Translations under genes and position numbers: made by a program
Part shown: in pieces, positions 61,417-64,000 of the stretch
Layout of the letters: each line of letters opens with the position of its first letter
Numbering within the stretch: position 1 is the stretch's first letter
Notes under the pieces: model-generated
Told to the model about the DNA's origin: nothing
What the model saw: only the letters and a program-made list of their open reading frames with translations
Databases searched by the model: none
Assembly (NCBI RefSeq): GCF_000003815.2
Contig: NC_049990.1
Coordinates: forward strand, 9,439,539-9,503,538
Origin: Branchiostoma floridae
Taxonomy: Eukaryota > Chordata > Leptocardii > Amphioxiformes > Branchiostomatidae
DNA: 64,000 nucleotides
Reading direction: 5' to 3'

Positions 61417-64000
61417 GTACGTTTGTGATTCAACTTTATAATAAAATATTGCCATATTGTACTTTGATATGTTGTAGTAGTGGAGTCGGAAAGCCAGTGA
61501 CTTTTTCTTAGGTAATTCTGTCTCTCCGAGTTGACTTAAGGTCGGACCGTTCAGAGGGATAGTTGAGGTGTTCCGTTTCACGATCAATTTGCGACCACAA
61601 TGTGAGTTATTCGGGGAGGCAGGGCTCTCGGATCCCGGGCAAGCGACCGGGATTAATTCAGTAGCTAAACATATCAGGTACCCAGTTTGTGTGTGGGTGC
61701 GGACTGAAGGGGAAGTTCCCCAAGGATGTATTTTTGGCCCCTTAAAACAAGTTTGGACATGTTTAGCCAGCCAGGTATGGCAATGTGGAACTCTGTTTAT
61801 TATGCTAACAAGGAGAGATCACACCTTGTCGCCAAGTGTTCTGCATTTGTTTGATTTATGTGCACTGAGCTGTGTCTTCAGAAAGGGGGGGATAGGGTGG
61901 GTGGGGTTAGGTGAGGGTTTCCACCATTAATAGACAAAGGTCTGTCCATAATTACCTGCCTTTTTGTCATCATCTGATGCCCATCTTGGCCTCGCGACCA
62001 CATCTGGTTTGTATAAGTCTACACAAACTCTACCAGGCTGTCCTGTTTGTTTTGTTTCCTTCGCCCAGGGTAAAGATACAGGGACATTATCAGCTCGCAG
62101 GTTCAAAGTCCCTTAACCTTAAACCTCAAGTTTCTTGAGTGGAAGCCTTGAGGGTCTGGTCGGCTGAAGGAACGACGTTTGGCGTAATAAATGTGCCACT
62201 GCCACCCGATGTTCTCTCCCAGGTCAGCGACTCTGCCCCGGTAATAAGCTACCTGTCAGTTATATTGGAGAATGATTTGGTTTGTATCGATTGGCCATAA
62301 GAATCACTGTAGTGTAAGATTTGGGGACTGTTGCACCTTACTGTAGGTGTCTGGTTCTCCCCATACACACACTCAAACCCCCAAAAAATCAAGTTATTCT
62401 AAGACACACTTCTTACACTTGGGTATCGTTTCTTCAAAACTTCCCTTGATCACCCTACAGATTACTTGGATTAATCAGATTAAAGTTTGTGAGTCATTAT
62501 TGTAATCTGATTGGCCAGTCAGCAACACTTGAAATCTACATACGTAAAGCAAGACTACAACAGTGGGCGTGTGTTGTATATTATTGGCTGCAGAGTTTTG
62601 ATGGATATACCTTGCCGTAGAATGTAATTAAAAGTTTTATTAGTATGCTTGTAGAGCACTGCAGGAGGACTTGAATAATTTATGTGCACATTTCCTGGCC
62701 CTCCCACCGGTGTGCACCATGTATTGAGATGTTTGCAAAGACATGGGCTGACTGTTGCAGGTTGTTTGGCATAATCTATTTTATTAATTTCGGTCCCCTG
62801 GGGTTTGTACCCATGGGGTCTACCTCAGAAACACAGGGAGACCCCTGCACTGTAACTGACACACATCTCCCATATATTACAGAGACTATCGATTCTACAT
62901 CACTCCTGTCATTTCGCAGCATATATACCGCGATTCACGCTCCTCGGATGGTTGCACAGGAGCACAGGGGAGAAATCATATATTATTGATATTAATTTGA
63001 GGCTTTTTAGGCTGTAACAAGTTTATCGTGCAGGGCCTTGGACCCTGCGATCCGCCAACGGGAGATCGCGACCCCATTTCCATATCATTATATCTTATCA
63101 ATCTTAGCTTCGTCTGACCTTTCATGTGCCGATTTTATGCACTCTTCTCATTGTATTTTCATAATGCAGCCATAAAGTGTATCACCGCTTTATTGCAATC
63201 AGTCACCCGGCTGGATTGCTGATTGTGCAGGGGTACGGGGCGACCATATGCGGCATTTGATACCATTGTGCCCTGCCATTGTACAGACAATAGGCAACGG
63301 AAACAGGATTTGGTTGCAGAGCGACATTCCAGCCGGATGATTTGACTACTGGTAGTCTAGGCTTACCAGCTCGAATTCTAAATCCCTTTGTGCGTTGTTT
63401 CTCGAACGACTGCGATGAAAAGAAATTAGATTGTTGAGAAGGAAGTCTTGGATGAGATGTTTTATACACATGGTGTCCTGTGCTTGCTGTAGCCACTGGT
63501 ATATGTCAGGGTTTCCTCACAACAGGGCCCATGTGGCCTGGAGGCAGTTTGGCTGGATACGGAAACGACTGTCTGACCCAAGTCAGACATTTTCTCTGAA
63601 CTGCGGAAGACAGGCATAAAGGAAGGTGTTGTATTTAGTAGCTTGTACGACAGGTAGACAGTGTGGGTTTCGCCGCCACACACAGCGTTCACAGCGAGGG
63701 GGTGAAACGAAACATCCATATTTTCCACACTTCACGTCAGAATTTACTGCTAAATTCAATTAGCCAACTGAACCCTGGTGCTACCGATATAACTCAAACT
63801 AGGGAAAGAAACACACGCTTGTTAGCAAGTGTAGCCTGCTGTAAGATAAGTCTTTGTGTACAAATACTCTGAGGGTGAGTCACAGAGCCAAGAGGGGCTG
63901 TTATCTGATCCTTTGGAGGTGTTGTCTACTAATTGATCAATGGTGTCCGTTCATTAGGAAACCAATGAGTTTGAATCAGTTGAGGGATGTAAGAAAGATT
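61417..64000 (+). other. Glypican intron 2 (continues past the window)
   Basis: No third exon was recognised before the window ends. 62880-63260 is a GC-richer block with ATTGATATTAATTTG, CCATAAAGTG and several CpGs, a candidate regulatory segment. The rest is unassigned. Confidence 0.5.

Noticed and set aside
61568-61930. Possible third glypican exon
   Set aside because: The frame does not contain the conserved glypican core cysteines or the expected helix after NAAxFQ, and no acceptor fits phase 1.

Overview
The window is animal nuclear DNA: genes are split by GT-AG introns, sequence is AT-rich between short GC-rich stretches, and many short terminal-inverted-repeat elements and tRNA-derived SINEs are present. 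The repeat types and a leucine-rich-repeat receptor with a short repeated tail fit a cephalochordate (amphioxus, Branchiostoma-like). That placement is an inference from style and was not tested by a search.

Layout. 1-3.9 kb: a pogo-like MITE, one possible unassigned minus-strand exon and a tRNA-derived SINE. 3,986-6,613 (minus): an intact 875-residue single-exon type I membrane protein with signal peptide, leucine-rich repeats, one transmembrane helix, and a cytoplasmic tail ending in five copies of a TYWPW-containing repeat. 8,673-50,108 (plus): a complete MCM7 gene, the replicative helicase subunit. I reconstructed 18 exons whose phases all agree and which encode 720 residues. Exons 1-16 occupy 7.7 kb, but introns 16 and 17 are 17.1 and 16.3 kb. 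Those two introns hold no recognisable gene. They hold mobile elements, tandem duplications and a series of GC-richer islands dense in transcription-factor-like motifs. 50.1-60.6 kb: the MCM7 3' UTR, then an intergenic stretch with hairpins and more such islands. 60,887-61,416 (plus): the first two coding exons of a GPC3/GPC5-type (Dally-type) glypican. The rest of that gene runs off the right edge.

How the parts relate. MCM7 is a housekeeping S-phase gene, and its promoter has an E2F-type site. The glypican is a developmental heparan-sulphate co-receptor with a CRE, a CArG box and CCAAT boxes upstream. The swollen MCM7 introns next to it look like a bystander gene hosting regulatory DNA. In vertebrates the miR-17~92 family clusters lie beside GPC5, beside GPC3 and inside MCM7. 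Finding MCM7 and a GPC3/5-type glypican side by side here suggests the two were linked before the vertebrate duplications. I found no convincing miR-92/25 hairpin in the window itself.

Other points of note: MCM7 intron 8 has U12-type (minor spliceosome) signals; there is a 93-bp near-perfect palindrome at 58,859-58,951; one terminal sequence recurs as a 400-bp element in MCM7 intron 3 and as a compact hairpin in the MCM7 3' UTR; and the end of MCM7 exon 17, with its splice donor, has been duplicated.
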